Assembly (NCBI GenBank): GCA_030063045.1
Contig: JAQSEB010000142.1
Span: 1,364,001 to 1,428,000, forward strand
Origin: Pratylenchus scribneri
Lineage: Eukaryota; Nematoda; Chromadorea; Rhabditida; Pratylenchidae
Length of the DNA stretch: 64,000 nucleotides
Reading direction: 5' to 3'
Shown in pieces: positions 23,735 to 32,321 of this stretch. Positions within the stretch are counted from its first letter, which is position 1; the number at the start of each line of letters is the position of its first letter. Below the pieces are notes generated by a model. That model was not told where the DNA came from. It searched no databases and saw nothing but the letters and a program-made list of their open reading frames with translations. The translations under genes were made by a program, and so were the position numbers.

Positions 23735-24449
23735 TTAGCGAGGGAATTGGGAAAGAAGTGGAATTAATGAATTGAAAATTTCTTCAAGTTGCTTGACTTC
23801 TTGAACTCCAGTAACAATTATTTTGCCTGTTATGTACACAAGAATACTGGCAACTGCGCTGGTGCCATCATTGATGAAAATTTTACAACGAAGCGCTGGG
23901 AAAATTGTCGGGTCATATGTGCTTTTGGAAATCAGCCGAAGTCGGGCATCATCTGCCAAAATTCCCTCCATTTTTTTGAAACGCCAAAGTTCATTAATTC
24001 GCTCAATTCCAAGGCGATGCGGCATTTGATGTGCCCCGACAATGTTCACAATTCGCATTCCATAGATCAGTCCATCCCTCTTTTCGAACGGGTGTTGACC
24101 TCTTCGGGCAGCCATTCTCAAATTTCTTGAAACTTTTCTCGCAGCAAATTCAGCCATTTCTAAATCTCAAAATTTCTTTGGGGGGATAGTAAAAGGGAAA
24201 GGACAAACCGGGACAGGGAACACCAGTCAAAACGACTTTTCCTGATTTGAAAATCAAAGCGGCAATTACATTGCTTTTTCCTTCCGCATTTTGGACAGGG
24301 AATCGCATGGTGATTGCATGAAAACGTCGGGGACAATATTCCAAATTCCATCCATTTCGGGCAATTGCTAGGTATTGTTGGTGCGGAATTTTTTTGGGGG
24401 AATTGGAAGGGAAAAGACGGAAAACCACACTGCAATTTTCAATTTTCAT
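23735..24449 (-). CDS. TBP-like (TATA-box-binding protein family) protein carried by the Maverick
   Basis: Two exons (24449-24209 and 24159-23735) with a 49-nt intron close to 222 codons. The product has the two TBP repeats and almost no N-terminal domain. Repeat 1 has CPRRFHAITMRF and LIFKSGKVVLTG, then a stirrup and helix region with EFAARKVSRNL. Repeat 2 has YGMRIVNIVGAH, YDPTIFPALRCKIF and VYITGKIIVTG. Of the four Phe that kink TATA DNA in TBP, three are kept (RRFHA, LIFKSG, TIFPAL) and the fourth is Tyr (LVYITG). TBP family members recruit RNA polymerase II or III to promoters. The protein is strongly diverged, more like a TBP-related factor than the cellular TBP. It is the first gene inside the left terminal repeat and is spliced like a host gene, so host capture is likely. 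Confidence 0.85.
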
Positions 24450-24560
24450 CTAAATAGTTTATCGCATAATTGGGAAAAAATAAAAATAAATGAATGTCAA
24501 AAATTGGGAAAATATTTTAAAAAGAATATTGATGTGTGTGTGGGTGTGTGGAATGGGCCA

Positions 24561-25411
24561 TCACCATTTGAATTGATTCTTCTTAATTCGTCGGCTTGCA
24601 ACTTGCAGGACCTCAAGGGGGAAGTACGATTGGTGCCGCCCACCGCCATATTGGATCACACATGGGAAATATGGATGACGGAGCTTCATCCCGTGCTTGA
24701 TGAAATAGTAGGCCCGTACCTGTGAAAAAAAATGGAGAAGAAAATTGCTTTAACTTAAGTGAAAAAAACTAACCGTCACATTCAAATAACCGCCCAAAGC
24801 CGGAACGCAACTGGCCGGGAGATTGGTCAAATCACAGCATCGGACGATGAAATTGCGGCCAGCTGGTTTCAAATGTGAGGTTTTCAGGGCCACATTCTCC
24901 CGCAAATATGCAATGACTTCCCGCCGAGTCTCAAGCCCATTGAAAATGATTTGCAGCTCTTTCACCGAACATCCAAATTTTTCGCAAAGGTGGTCAATCA
25001 GCGGAGTCCAATGGGATTGCTCTTCCTTGCATTTGCATTCCTTCTTCCCATCTAAAATATTGTAATCGAAAATTAATTCAATCCAAATGAAAAACCCAGG
25101 TTTGGCTGTCCTTTCGGGGGAACGCGATTCTCTTTTCCCTCATCTAGCTTTTCCTCTTTCTCATTCTCATCCCGTACAGTGATCAGGTCATCGTCATCGG
25201 ATTCCAAAATCTTCAAAATGTCTTCATGCTCCGAATCATCAGCCTCATCCATTTGAATTTCCACGGCATTTTTCTAAAAGAAATAATTTTAGAGAGAAAA
25301 AAAAATCACATTTACCTTTTCGGCGATTGGGGTGGAAATGTCTGCCTCCTGGGAATTGTTTGAGGTGTTGTTGATCACTTGGAGCCAATCATTAGCCAGC
25401 ATAAACTCCAT
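24561..25411 (-). CDS. PAZ-only protein, Argonaute-type PAZ without PIWI
   Basis: Four exons (25411-25316, 25273-25096, 25051-24774, 24719-24561) with 40-60-nt introns close to exactly 237 codons. Residues 1-95 are acidic with no fold I recognise (EHEDILKILESDDDD). The rest matches the Argonaute PAZ domain, which grips the 3' end of small RNAs. Visible hallmarks are VALKTSHLKPAGRNFIVRCC, LPAS, VRAYYFIKHGMKLRHPYFPC and YFPLEVLQVAS. The stop follows soon after, so the MID and PIWI (slicer) parts and the N domain are absent. It is head to head with the ATPase gene across 117 bp and 111 bp upstream of the TBP-like gene. A small-RNA-binding decoy or RNAi suppressor is an inference. A truncated captured Argonaute is the alternative. 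Confidence 0.82.
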
Positions 25412-25528
25412 TTTTTTTGGAAAATGATGAAATAAAAGAAAGGATTTTTTAAAAATGATGAAATGAAATATCTGAAATAATTTCCCTCACTATATATACG
25501 CAATACCCCTTATGGGAGGGAAATAAAA
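25412..25528. promoter_or_regulatory. bidirectional promoter between the PAZ and ATPase genes
   Basis: The 117-bp gap separates the leftward PAZ gene and the rightward ATPase gene. It contains a TATA-like TATATATA at 25491-25498, 38 bp before the ATPase ATG, and two GATGAAAT repeats nearer the PAZ gene. Confidence 0.55.
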
Positions 25529-26256
25529 ATGGCTTCTTCAAATCTTCTGGGTGAAGAAATTCAATCCTTCCAATTGGGATTTCGTCATCCCTTCACTATG
25601 ATTGTTTCTGGCAGTACTGGAAGCGGTAAATCGGAATGGATTCTCCGACTTTTTAAAAATTTTCGGAAATTAATAATAGGAAATGGAGAAGCGGGACCCT
25701 CTCCAATAGATCTTATCCTTTTTGTTATGGGGAATTGAACCCTAATATTCTACAAATGCAAAGAAGGGGTCAAATAGATGATGGTGGAATTCGTCTTCTG
25801 ACATATCATGGCTTTCCTAGTGAGGAATTGCTGCGAACTCATGCTAAACAGACAAATGGTCATCTTTTAGTTGTGCTAGATGATCTTATGACAGGTATTG
25901 GAGGCAATAAAGACTTTTTGGACTCGCTATTCACTCGAGCCTCCCATAATTGTGGAGTAAGTGTCGTTTTGGTTACGCAGCATTTATTTACTAAAGAACT
26001 AAGAATTCCTCGAAATAATTCTCACTATATTGTTCTATTACGCAATCCGGCTGGTGCATTACAGATTCGGAATCTGGCCGTACAATTGTTTCCCTCCAAA
26101 GTGCCCTATTTTTTAGAGGCATATTCGGATGCCATTCGTAAAAATTTTGGCTATTTACTAATTGATATCCATCCAGCAACAGTTGACTCGCTGCGTCTCA
26201 GAACAAATATATACTCTGACGATGGTCAACCAACCACCGTTTATTTGCCAAAATGA
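25529..26256 (+). pseudogene. Maverick genome-packaging ATPase (FtsK/HerA type), one frameshift
   Basis: This family drives viral DNA into the capsid. The first frame (25529-25738) has a Walker A motif GSTGSGKS at residues 28-35. The second frame (from about 25735 to 26256) has a Walker B strand HLLVVLDDL and a sensor-like VSVVLVTQH. The two parts are separated by a one-base frame change near 25730, after which the first frame meets TGA at 25736-25738. No intron with GT/AG ends fits and no standard -1 slippery heptamer is present, so a real mutation or an assembly error is likelier than programmed slippage. The 3' end overlaps the next gene by 4 nt (ATGA). Confidence 0.85.
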
Positions 26257-26648
26257 CCAAAAAAGCCAAAAAGCTGATTAAATTTAGTCCCCTAATAAAA
26301 GAGAATATCCATTTTTTGAAAAATATTCAGCAATGTGAAAAATCTCGCCCAAAAATCAGAGCTTTACTGAATAGCGCAACGGGTAAAGAGTTGCTATGTC
26401 TAGTTGAAACTTGTTTCAATTTGTTGAAGGGACGTATTCCCATTCCTAAACGTTCGCTGAATTCCCTAAAAAAGCAAGCTGGAACTTTAAGAAAACTGTC
26501 CCGCTGCCGTTCAAGCAAAACAGCTAGAGCCATTTTACATAGAGGAATCCCGCAAAAGGGTGAAGGTCTCCCACTGGTGCCAGCATTGTTGGCTAATATA
26601 ATATTGCCAGTTCTTGCGGAGAAAATAATTTCAAAAACATTTGGATGA
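26253..26648 (+). CDS. small basic Maverick protein with hydrophobic tail
   Basis: 131 aa, starting inside the ATPase stop codon (ATGA overlap). The N-terminal two thirds are Lys/Arg-rich (KKQAGTLRKLSRCRSSK). The C-terminus is hydrophobic with a Gly-rich lead-in (PQKGEGLPLVPALLANIILP). Small proteins with a basic half and a GG-hydrophobic tail are common in Mavericks and adintovirus-like elements, possibly as core or membrane-lytic virion proteins, but the exact function is not known to me. Confidence 0.75.
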   Translation: MTKKAKKLIKFSPLIKENIHFLKNIQQCEKSRPKIRALLNSATGKELLCLVETCFNLLKGRIPIPKRSLNSLKKQAGTLRKLSRCRSSKTARAILHRGIPQKGEGLPLVPALLANIILPVLAEKIISKTFG

Positions 26649-26712
26649 ATGTGTTCCGCCAAAAAACAAATAAATAACAAAGAGTATTTAAAAATTCTAT
26701 ACCAATTGAAAA
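26649..26712 (+). promoter_or_regulatory. inter-unit spacer with TATA-like sequence
   Basis: The 64-bp gap between coupled gene pairs contains GTATTTAAAA about 25 bp before the next ATG. It is the probable start region for the 26713-28685 unit. Confidence 0.35.
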
Positions 26713-27564
26713 ATGAAACATTCAAATCGTATGTTTCTTATTCCTGAAGAGCTCTATCAGCATTTCTTCTCCACCCAACAGAATCAAGATGGAAGCCCAC
26801 TGGGGCATATCCAGTCCAAAATGCTAGTTCTCGCCGCACCCATTGACCAGAAAATGAATAGGGATGAACGCGCAATTCGATTTGACCAAGAATATAAACG
26901 CTATAGTAAACTGCAGAAAGAACAAGAGGAAAAACCTTTGAATGTTCGTCTTCAAAATATAGAAGAAATTGCCGATTCCCTACCCCAAAAAGTAGAAAAA
27001 ACTCTAAACTCCGCAATTGTAGCTCCAATCAAAAAGACATATCATCGACGGAAAACGGGAAAATTCTCAAAGACACTGAAAAAAGGGGGAAAGCCTGAAT
27101 CCGTTTCAGTTTTTGATGACAACAATGAAGAAGAAGAGGAAGATGAAATATATGGAGATGCCAACAATCAAAAAGAAGCAAGTACAAGTGAGGCCGACCC
27201 TTTTTTGGCCAGAAAAAAACGGGCAAATGAATATGTGGCCAGAAATTTAGCATCATTAGGTCTGAACAGTCATGGCCAGGTAATGGTGAATACTGCGGGC
27301 GGAGTCCCCCAAGTTATTAAAACAAGCAATGTCTCCACCATTATTGATCATTTGGTGAACAACGGGGGAAATCGCCGTAAACCGCTACCACCTGGATATG
27401 AAAAATTTGTGGAAAGAATAAACAGGCATCCTGAATTAATAAACATTCTAGGCCTAAAGCAACAAAGACATCAATCCGGTTCGGGAATGACCCATATCAA
27501 AAAAACATATAAAGATGAAAGAAAATATTCTTCATTTAAATTTAAGCCCACTCTTTGGAAGTGA
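26713..27564 (+). CDS. Maverick protein of unknown function (283 aa)
   Basis: An intact ORF whose stop TGA overlaps the integrase ATG (TGATG at 27562-27566). The N-terminal half is charged and probably helical (FDQEYKRYSKLQKEQEE). A low-complexity acidic stretch lies in the middle (NNEEEEEDE), and the C-terminal third has PPGYEKFVERINRHPELI, then a basic end finishing FKPTLWK. It occupies the slot before the integrase that holds an uncharacterised conserved protein in many animal Mavericks. No domain is recognised. Confidence 0.8.
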   Translation: MKHSNRMFLIPEELYQHFFSTQQNQDGSPLGHIQSKMLVLAAPIDQKMNRDERAIRFDQEYKRYSKLQKEQEEKPLNVRLQNIEEIADSLPQKVEKTLNSAIVAPIKKTYHRRKTGKFSKTLKKGGKPESVSVFDDNNEEEEEDEIYGDANNQKEASTSEADPFLARKKRANEYVARNLASLGLNSHGQVMVNTAGGVPQVIKTSNVSTIIDHLVNNGGNRRKPLPPGYEKFVERINRHPELINILGLKQQRHQSGSGMTHIKKTYKDERKYSSFKFKPTLWK

Positions 27565-28685
27565 TGAAATCCAAAAGTCAAATTCTCGATCGCCTCTATA
27601 AAGATATAAATTCCACATCTGCATATACCTCTGTTGTTCCACTTTATCGCGAAGCGAAAAAAATTCGAAAAGATATTACACAAAATGATGTGAAAAAATA
27701 TCTAGAATCCCAGCATGCTTATACTCTTCATAGAAGAGCTGTTCGCCGCTATCCCACACTTCCAACACTCGCCCCTGGCTTACACACTGAATGGCAAGCC
27801 GATTTGGCAATTTTGGATCGACTTTCTCGCCAAAATCGGGGCTACAAATATTTGTTGGTTTGCATCGATTCCCTCTCCCGACAAATTTTTGTTGAGCCAG
27901 TCAAGACAAAATCAGCACCCGACATGGTGAAAGCATTTGAAAAAATATTTTCTCGAGTAGGCCATTTACCTTGGAAACTGAAAACGGATCAGCGAAAAGA
28001 ATTTATGGCAAAACAAGTTCAAGAATATTTTAGCAGAAATGAAATTCAACATTTTTGTATGCTAAACCCAAAATTCCATGCTGGAATGGCAGAACGTGCC
28101 AATAGAACCATCAAAGAACGTCTATATCGTCTCTTTACGGAAAGACAAACGCAGAATTGGATCGGAGTGATCCAGAAAATTGTGAACTCTATAAACCACA
28201 CAATAAATCGTTCGATCGGCATGAGGCCAGTGGATGTAAATTTTGAAAATGCCGAGACACTTAGACGAAAACTTGAACAAAAAGCTATCGAAAAATTTAA
28301 AAACAAATCCGATTTGGGAAAATTCAAAGTTGGCGATAGTGTTCGAATTGAGAAACATAAACATATTTTCCAAAAAGGATATACCCCAAATTTTACCAAT
28401 GAAATATTCATTATTGACCAGGTACGAGACAAAGTTCCCTATCAACCCATCACATATAGAATTCGAGATAGGGAAGGTGAAATAATAAAGGGTAAATTTT
28501 ACTCATCCGATTTCAGTAGAATTCGTAAGAAAGAAACGAATACGGAAATGCCCCTTTATGATATTGAAAAAATTTTAAAAAATCGAAAAAAAGACGATGT
28601 GGAATATTTGTTTGTTAAATGGAAGGGCTATGGCCCTGAATATAATAGCTGGATTCCGTCAAGTGAACTTTATTGGAAAGAATAA
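27564..28685 (+). CDS. Maverick retroviral-type integrase with chromodomain
   Basis: 373 aa from the ATG at 27564; the frame is open slightly upstream but without an ATG. The rve catalytic core has Asp80 (WQADLAIL), Asp142 (KTDQRKEF) and Glu177 (GMAERANRT), the D,D-35-E triad. In the second motif the usual Gly-containing turn is replaced by QRK. A C-terminal chromodomain (about 332-370) has YDIEKILKNR, LFVKWKGYG and NSWIPSSEL with its aromatic residues intact. It should cut and join the element ends and could steer insertion toward methylated histone tails. It is coupled to the upstream gene by a TGATG overlap. Confidence 0.95.
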   Translation: MKSKSQILDRLYKDINSTSAYTSVVPLYREAKKIRKDITQNDVKKYLESQHAYTLHRRAVRRYPTLPTLAPGLHTEWQADLAILDRLSRQNRGYKYLLVCIDSLSRQIFVEPVKTKSAPDMVKAFEKIFSRVGHLPWKLKTDQRKEFMAKQVQEYFSRNEIQHFCMLNPKFHAGMAERANRTIKERLYRLFTERQTQNWIGVIQKIVNSINHTINRSIGMRPVDVNFENAETLRRKLEQKAIEKFKNKSDLGKFKVGDSVRIEKHKHIFQKGYTPNFTNEIFIIDQVRDKVPYQPITYRIRDREGEIIKGKFYSSDFSRIRKKETNTEMPLYDIEKILKNRKKDDVEYLFVKWKGYGPEYNSWIPSSELYWKE

Positions 28686-28734
28686 ATAGAATTGCAATTC
28701 TCAAAAATTACATCCTTATTCTCTATCCAAAAAA

Positions 28735-29868
28735 ATGACGACTTCTTCCACATCTTTCTACATTATTTTACCCTCAAATACCAATGTTGATGGGAATAAG
28801 ACAAATTCTTTTAGAGTTCGCCTCCCACATAAACTTCAATTCAATTCGGAATGGTCAGTGGGGTTGGCCGTGTTGGTTTATCCTCACACATGGCCCTCAT
28901 TGGGTACAAACACTCAGCAATTTCTGAATGTTGTATGGAAAACGGGTGAAAAAGTCCGAATTGAACTCCCCTCAAGTACATTCACTAATCCTCATGAATT
29001 GACCAAGGCAATGACGAAAGCATTGCAATCTGGGAGTGAAGAGCTGGCAAAGAAAGTAAGAACCACTCAGTTCTCGTTTCATGAAGTTGTTAAAAAGGCC
29101 GAAAAACGAGCCCGAGAGGAACATGCGAAAATTGCTAAAGAAAAGCCCCAGAAAAGGAAAGCTCCCTCTCTAGTCAAAGACATTGAAGAAGTCTCCGATT
29201 TAGAAGGGGCTCAAACTGTTCTGGAACGACAGGAAAGAGAAAGTTCCCAAATGGAGGAAGAAGAGCAGCCAACTTCCTCCGAAAATTTACCAACTTTAGA
29301 GGAACTCTACAATCGCTATTTGAATGAGGAAATCGCGCAGCTTGATGATGAAGATCGCTCAATTTTGGATCAAACTAAACAAAAAGGCCTAGAGCCATGG
29401 ATTCATGCTTATCGGCATGTAAATTTTGCTTGCCGGCTTCAATTTGATCCAACCCATAATCGTTTCACATTTCATTTGGACTCGGGTTTTATTCAACAGG
29501 TTGAATTGAGTGAACAGCTCTCATACATTCTTGGATTTGAGGGACAAGTTTTAACGGAAACTACCGTGGCTAAATTCATGCCAGATTTAAAGGGAGGAGT
29601 TTCCTCATTTCTGGTTTATGCGCCTGGTCTGATAGAGCCAATGATGTTTGGTGATGTGACTGCCCCCATTTTGCGTGCCGTCACAATTCGAGGTGCACCC
29701 GATGAAATTGTAGAGGAACAATTCTTCGCAATTCAATATCATAAATTACTGGTGAAGGAAATCAGTGAAATTTTTATTGAAATTCGCACCGCCAATGGTG
29801 TATTGATGCCATTCATGTTTGGAAATTGTATATTGACTTTACATTTCCGAAAAGCTGCCTATTTTTAG
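28735..29868 (+). CDS. Maverick minor capsid (penton-like) protein
   Basis: 377 aa, single exon. The start (FYIILPSNTN, FRVRLPHKLQF, WSVGLAVLVYPHTW) and end (FLVYAPGLIEPMMFGD, ILRAVTI, GNCILTLHFRK) match the beta-strand pattern of the Polinton single jelly-roll minor capsid protein that fills capsid vertices. Between them, residues about 105-215 form a charged insertion (KKAEKRAREEHAKIAKE, MEEEEQPTSSE) that probably loops out. It is 20 nt upstream of the protease gene, the first partner of a coupled pair. Confidence 0.88.
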   Translation: MTTSSTSFYIILPSNTNVDGNKTNSFRVRLPHKLQFNSEWSVGLAVLVYPHTWPSLGTNTQQFLNVVWKTGEKVRIELPSSTFTNPHELTKAMTKALQSGSEELAKKVRTTQFSFHEVVKKAEKRAREEHAKIAKEKPQKRKAPSLVKDIEEVSDLEGAQTVLERQERESSQMEEEEQPTSSENLPTLEELYNRYLNEEIAQLDDEDRSILDQTKQKGLEPWIHAYRHVNFACRLQFDPTHNRFTFHLDSGFIQQVELSEQLSYILGFEGQVLTETTVAKFMPDLKGGVSSFLVYAPGLIEPMMFGDVTAPILRAVTIRGAPDEIVEEQFFAIQYHKLLVKEISEIFIEIRTANGVLMPFMFGNCILTLHFRKAAYF

Positions 29869-29888
29869 ATTTTCATTCCCCCACTAAA

Positions 29889-30350
29889 ATGGAAAGTCGC
29901 CAAATAGACAAAATTCTGAAAAGAAATCACATAACTGCTCCTTTTTATCTGGGCTGCTTTGCTTCGGATCAACTATTAAAAATTTCCCAGGGGAAATATC
30001 CCCATTCAATGGTTGTCAATTTTGATCCTTCCGAATTCAAAGGTTCCCATTGGGTAGCCATTTTTTCAATTTCGCCTAACGATGTTGACTATTACGATTC
30101 ATTGGGGCTTTGGCCTCCACTGAATTCGAATATTACACAATATTTGTCAAAATTTAAACGAATCCGCTTCAATCCTTATGCCCTACAAGGTGAATATTCC
30201 AAATCTTGTGGTCAACATGCCATATTTTTTCTCTATGCTCGTTCGAAGGGCAAATCTTTTGAGGAAACTCTTCGCTTCCTTAAATCGATCCCCGGTTCCA
30301 TTGACCGGTTTATTAACAAATTTGTCGATGCTAAAATATTTGGCAATTAA
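29889..30350 (+). CDS. Maverick adenain-like cysteine protease
   Basis: 153 aa from the ATG at 29889; the frame continues upstream but overlaps the penton gene. The adenovirus-protease-type catalytic set is visible: His54 in GSHWVAIF, Asp70 in DYYDSLG, Gln100 in YALQG and Cys107 in SCGQHAIF. This family (C5/Ulp-like) matures capsid proteins during assembly. Length and residue order match Polinton PRO proteins. It shares a transcript-like unit with the penton gene. Confidence 0.93.
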   Translation: MESRQIDKILKRNHITAPFYLGCFASDQLLKISQGKYPHSMVVNFDPSEFKGSHWVAIFSISPNDVDYYDSLGLWPPLNSNITQYLSKFKRIRFNPYALQGEYSKSCGQHAIFFLYARSKGKSFEETLRFLKSIPGSIDRFINKFVDAKIFGN

Positions 30351-30358
30351 TATAAATA
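30351..30358 (+). promoter_or_regulatory. TATA-like box before the pVI-like/major capsid pair
   Basis: TATAAATA lies directly after the protease stop and 50 bp before the next ATG. Confidence 0.45.
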
Positions 30359-30400
30359 AAATACCACAATTCCCATCTTATACACAAAATCCTCACAAAA

Positions 30401-30943
30401 ATGCATGTTGATTTCGATCCTCTTGAAATTGAATGGTCCTTACTGACAGGTAATGAACCGCAAATCTACCAAACCGGTGGATATGCCGTCTTTCGTGGTC
30501 TACCCTACCAGAGAGGAAGTGGTCTAGGCTCGGTATTTCGGCGCCTTTTTCGTTATCTTCTCCCTATAGGAAAAGAGATTGGGTCTGCTATAGGACGCCA
30601 GGGACTGGAGTCTGGCAGTCGCGTTCTAACCAATGTTTTAGAAGGCAAAGACCTTAAAGAATCCCTTGTGGATGAAGGCAGAATGGGTTTAAAATCCCTA
30701 CTGGATAAAGCCTCTTCAAATTTGGAAAAGACTCAGCAGCAAACCGGAAAAGGAAGTCGATTTGATTTTAAAAGATATCAAAAAGTGACTGACCCAAAAA
30801 TTGGAAAATCTATACATAAACTTGCTTCCACCATGGGTCCACCCAATTTTCTTCCCTCAAAATCCCGGAAGAAAAAAGCTCCAGCTAAAAAAACATCCAC
30901 CACTAAAAAGCGATTAAGAATTGACAGTTTAGGTACATATTAG
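30401..30943 (+). CDS. Maverick minor virion protein, pVI/pX-like
   Basis: 180 aa. The N-terminus has GLPYQRGSGLGSVFRRLFRY, an amphipathic Gly/Arg/Phe segment. Small hydrophobic repeats follow (GKEIGSAIGRQGLESGSRVL), then a basic C-terminus (KSRKKKAPAKKTSTTKKR). This layout, placed directly before the major capsid gene, is typical of the Polinton protein compared with adenovirus pVI or pX, thought to be a membrane-active or DNA-binding internal capsid protein. It ends 7 nt before the major capsid ATG. Confidence 0.75.
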   Translation: MHVDFDPLEIEWSLLTGNEPQIYQTGGYAVFRGLPYQRGSGLGSVFRRLFRYLLPIGKEIGSAIGRQGLESGSRVLTNVLEGKDLKESLVDEGRMGLKSLLDKASSNLEKTQQQTGKGSRFDFKRYQKVTDPKIGKSIHKLASTMGPPNFLPSKSRKKKAPAKKTSTTKKRLRIDSLGTY

Positions 30944-30950
30944 TCCAGCA

Positions 30951-32276
30951 ATGAGCTGTTCAAAGAAAATAAGCGAAAAAAGTCCTTTGGCTATTGACAC
31001 AGCACTCAGCATTTTTACTGTCCCTCCTACCAATGTGTCAATACTCCGCTCACATTATCGCGAAATTCTACCTCTGAGCACTATTACCCAAGAATCACCA
31101 TATCTATTCCGCTTATTCAGCGATAATTTGTGGACTGATTTGTCCCGAATTTACCTCTATTTAGAATTGAGAATTCAAAAAAAATCTGGGAACAACTGGG
31201 TCCCAATTGAAGCAACCGATCTTCTCGTGGGTACCATCCAATGCATTGGACAAAGTTTTGTTCAGCAACTTAAAGTGACAATAGGAAACACGGATTTGTA
31301 CGATAGCGGAACACTTTATCCCTATAAAACCTATATGACCACTGAGCTCTCCTATCCCGATAATGTGAAATCTAATTTTTTAGCCTCTTCAGGCTATTAT
31401 CCACTCAAAAAACATAATGATTCAACGGACACAGGTTTCCTGGGGATTGTGTCCCAATTTGCCTCAGGAAAAAAGGCCCAATTCCTTTCGCGTTTAGATT
31501 TTGATTTTGGAAATCAGGAATTACTCCTTTTGAACAATATGGATGTGCTGTTCAGCATATTCAGATCGAAAGATTCTTTTTGCATTCATAAATTAGGCGG
31601 TGCAGCCGATTTGAATGAATATCGCCTCTATGTAGAGGATGTCAAAATTTATGCAAAAATGGTAGAGGTTCAACCATCCCTCAACCTATCCATCTATAAG
31701 ACTTTGGAACAACAGCCAGCCACCTATTCCGTTCGTAAAACTGAAATGAAATCCTGTTTTCTGAGCGCAGGTAGAACCTCAATTGACTATAATGCGTTTA
31801 GTGCAAGTATTCCTCGTCGCATAACCGTGGCTTTTGTGGAAAATGAGGCATTTAATGGCTATTCCACCAAATCCCCATTCAATTTCAAACCTTTCGATAT
31901 TCGAGAAATAGCCGTACATGCTGGAGGCCAAATTTACCCAGTGGTACCCTATAAGATGGAATTTACAAATGATTCCTACACTCGCCCCTTTTTGGACATG
32001 TATGAAGCATTGGGGGTGGCAAACTCGGAACGTTCTTTCGATATTTCCATGAAAAAATTCAAAGAAGGCTGGACCTTTTTTGTCATCCCGCTAACTTCCA
32101 CTCTCGATGATTCGTGTGGATTTGAATTGCTTAGGAGTGGAACAACCAGCATTCGGGTACTATTCAACACAGCCATCCCCGCTGGTGGTGTGGAAATGCT
32201 AGTGTTAGGCGAATTTGACCAAATGGTCATGATTGACTATAATCGCCATATAGTTTCCGATTCAAATCTAGCCTAG
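30951..32276 (+). CDS. Maverick major capsid protein (double jelly-roll)
   Basis: 441 aa, single intact exon. The pattern fits the Polinton hexon-like protein. An early FRLFSDNLWTDLSRIYLYL strand region is followed by an IGQSFVQQLKVTIGNTDLYD segment with YPYKTY. The second jelly roll starts near RRITVAFVENEAFNGYSTKS and ends with MLVLGEFDQMVMIDYNRHI. Trimers of this fold build icosahedral capsids in adenovirus-like viruses. The start codon is 7 nt after the previous stop, which leaves no room for its own promoter or a trans-splice site. Confidence 0.9.
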   Translation: MSCSKKISEKSPLAIDTALSIFTVPPTNVSILRSHYREILPLSTITQESPYLFRLFSDNLWTDLSRIYLYLELRIQKKSGNNWVPIEATDLLVGTIQCIGQSFVQQLKVTIGNTDLYDSGTLYPYKTYMTTELSYPDNVKSNFLASSGYYPLKKHNDSTDTGFLGIVSQFASGKKAQFLSRLDFDFGNQELLLLNNMDVLFSIFRSKDSFCIHKLGGAADLNEYRLYVEDVKIYAKMVEVQPSLNLSIYKTLEQQPATYSVRKTEMKSCFLSAGRTSIDYNAFSASIPRRITVAFVENEAFNGYSTKSPFNFKPFDIREIAVHAGGQIYPVVPYKMEFTNDSYTRPFLDMYEALGVANSERSFDISMKKFKEGWTFFVIPLTSTLDDSCGFELLRSGTTSIRVLFNTAIPAGGVEMLVLGEFDQMVMIDYNRHIVSDSNLA

Positions 32277-32282
32277 ATGGCA

Positions 32283-32290
32283 TATAAATA
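32283..32290 (+). promoter_or_regulatory. TATA-like box before the membrane-protein gene
   Basis: TATAAATA in the 45-bp gap after the major capsid stop, 39 bp before the next ATG. Confidence 0.45.
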
Positions 32291-32321
32291 AACCAAAAAA
32301 GCATCACACCCCCCTTTTTAA

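Noticed and set aside
25725..25740. Programmed -1 frameshift in the ATPase
   Set aside because: The local bases do not form an X XXY YYZ heptamer in the reading frame and no obvious downstream structure was seen.
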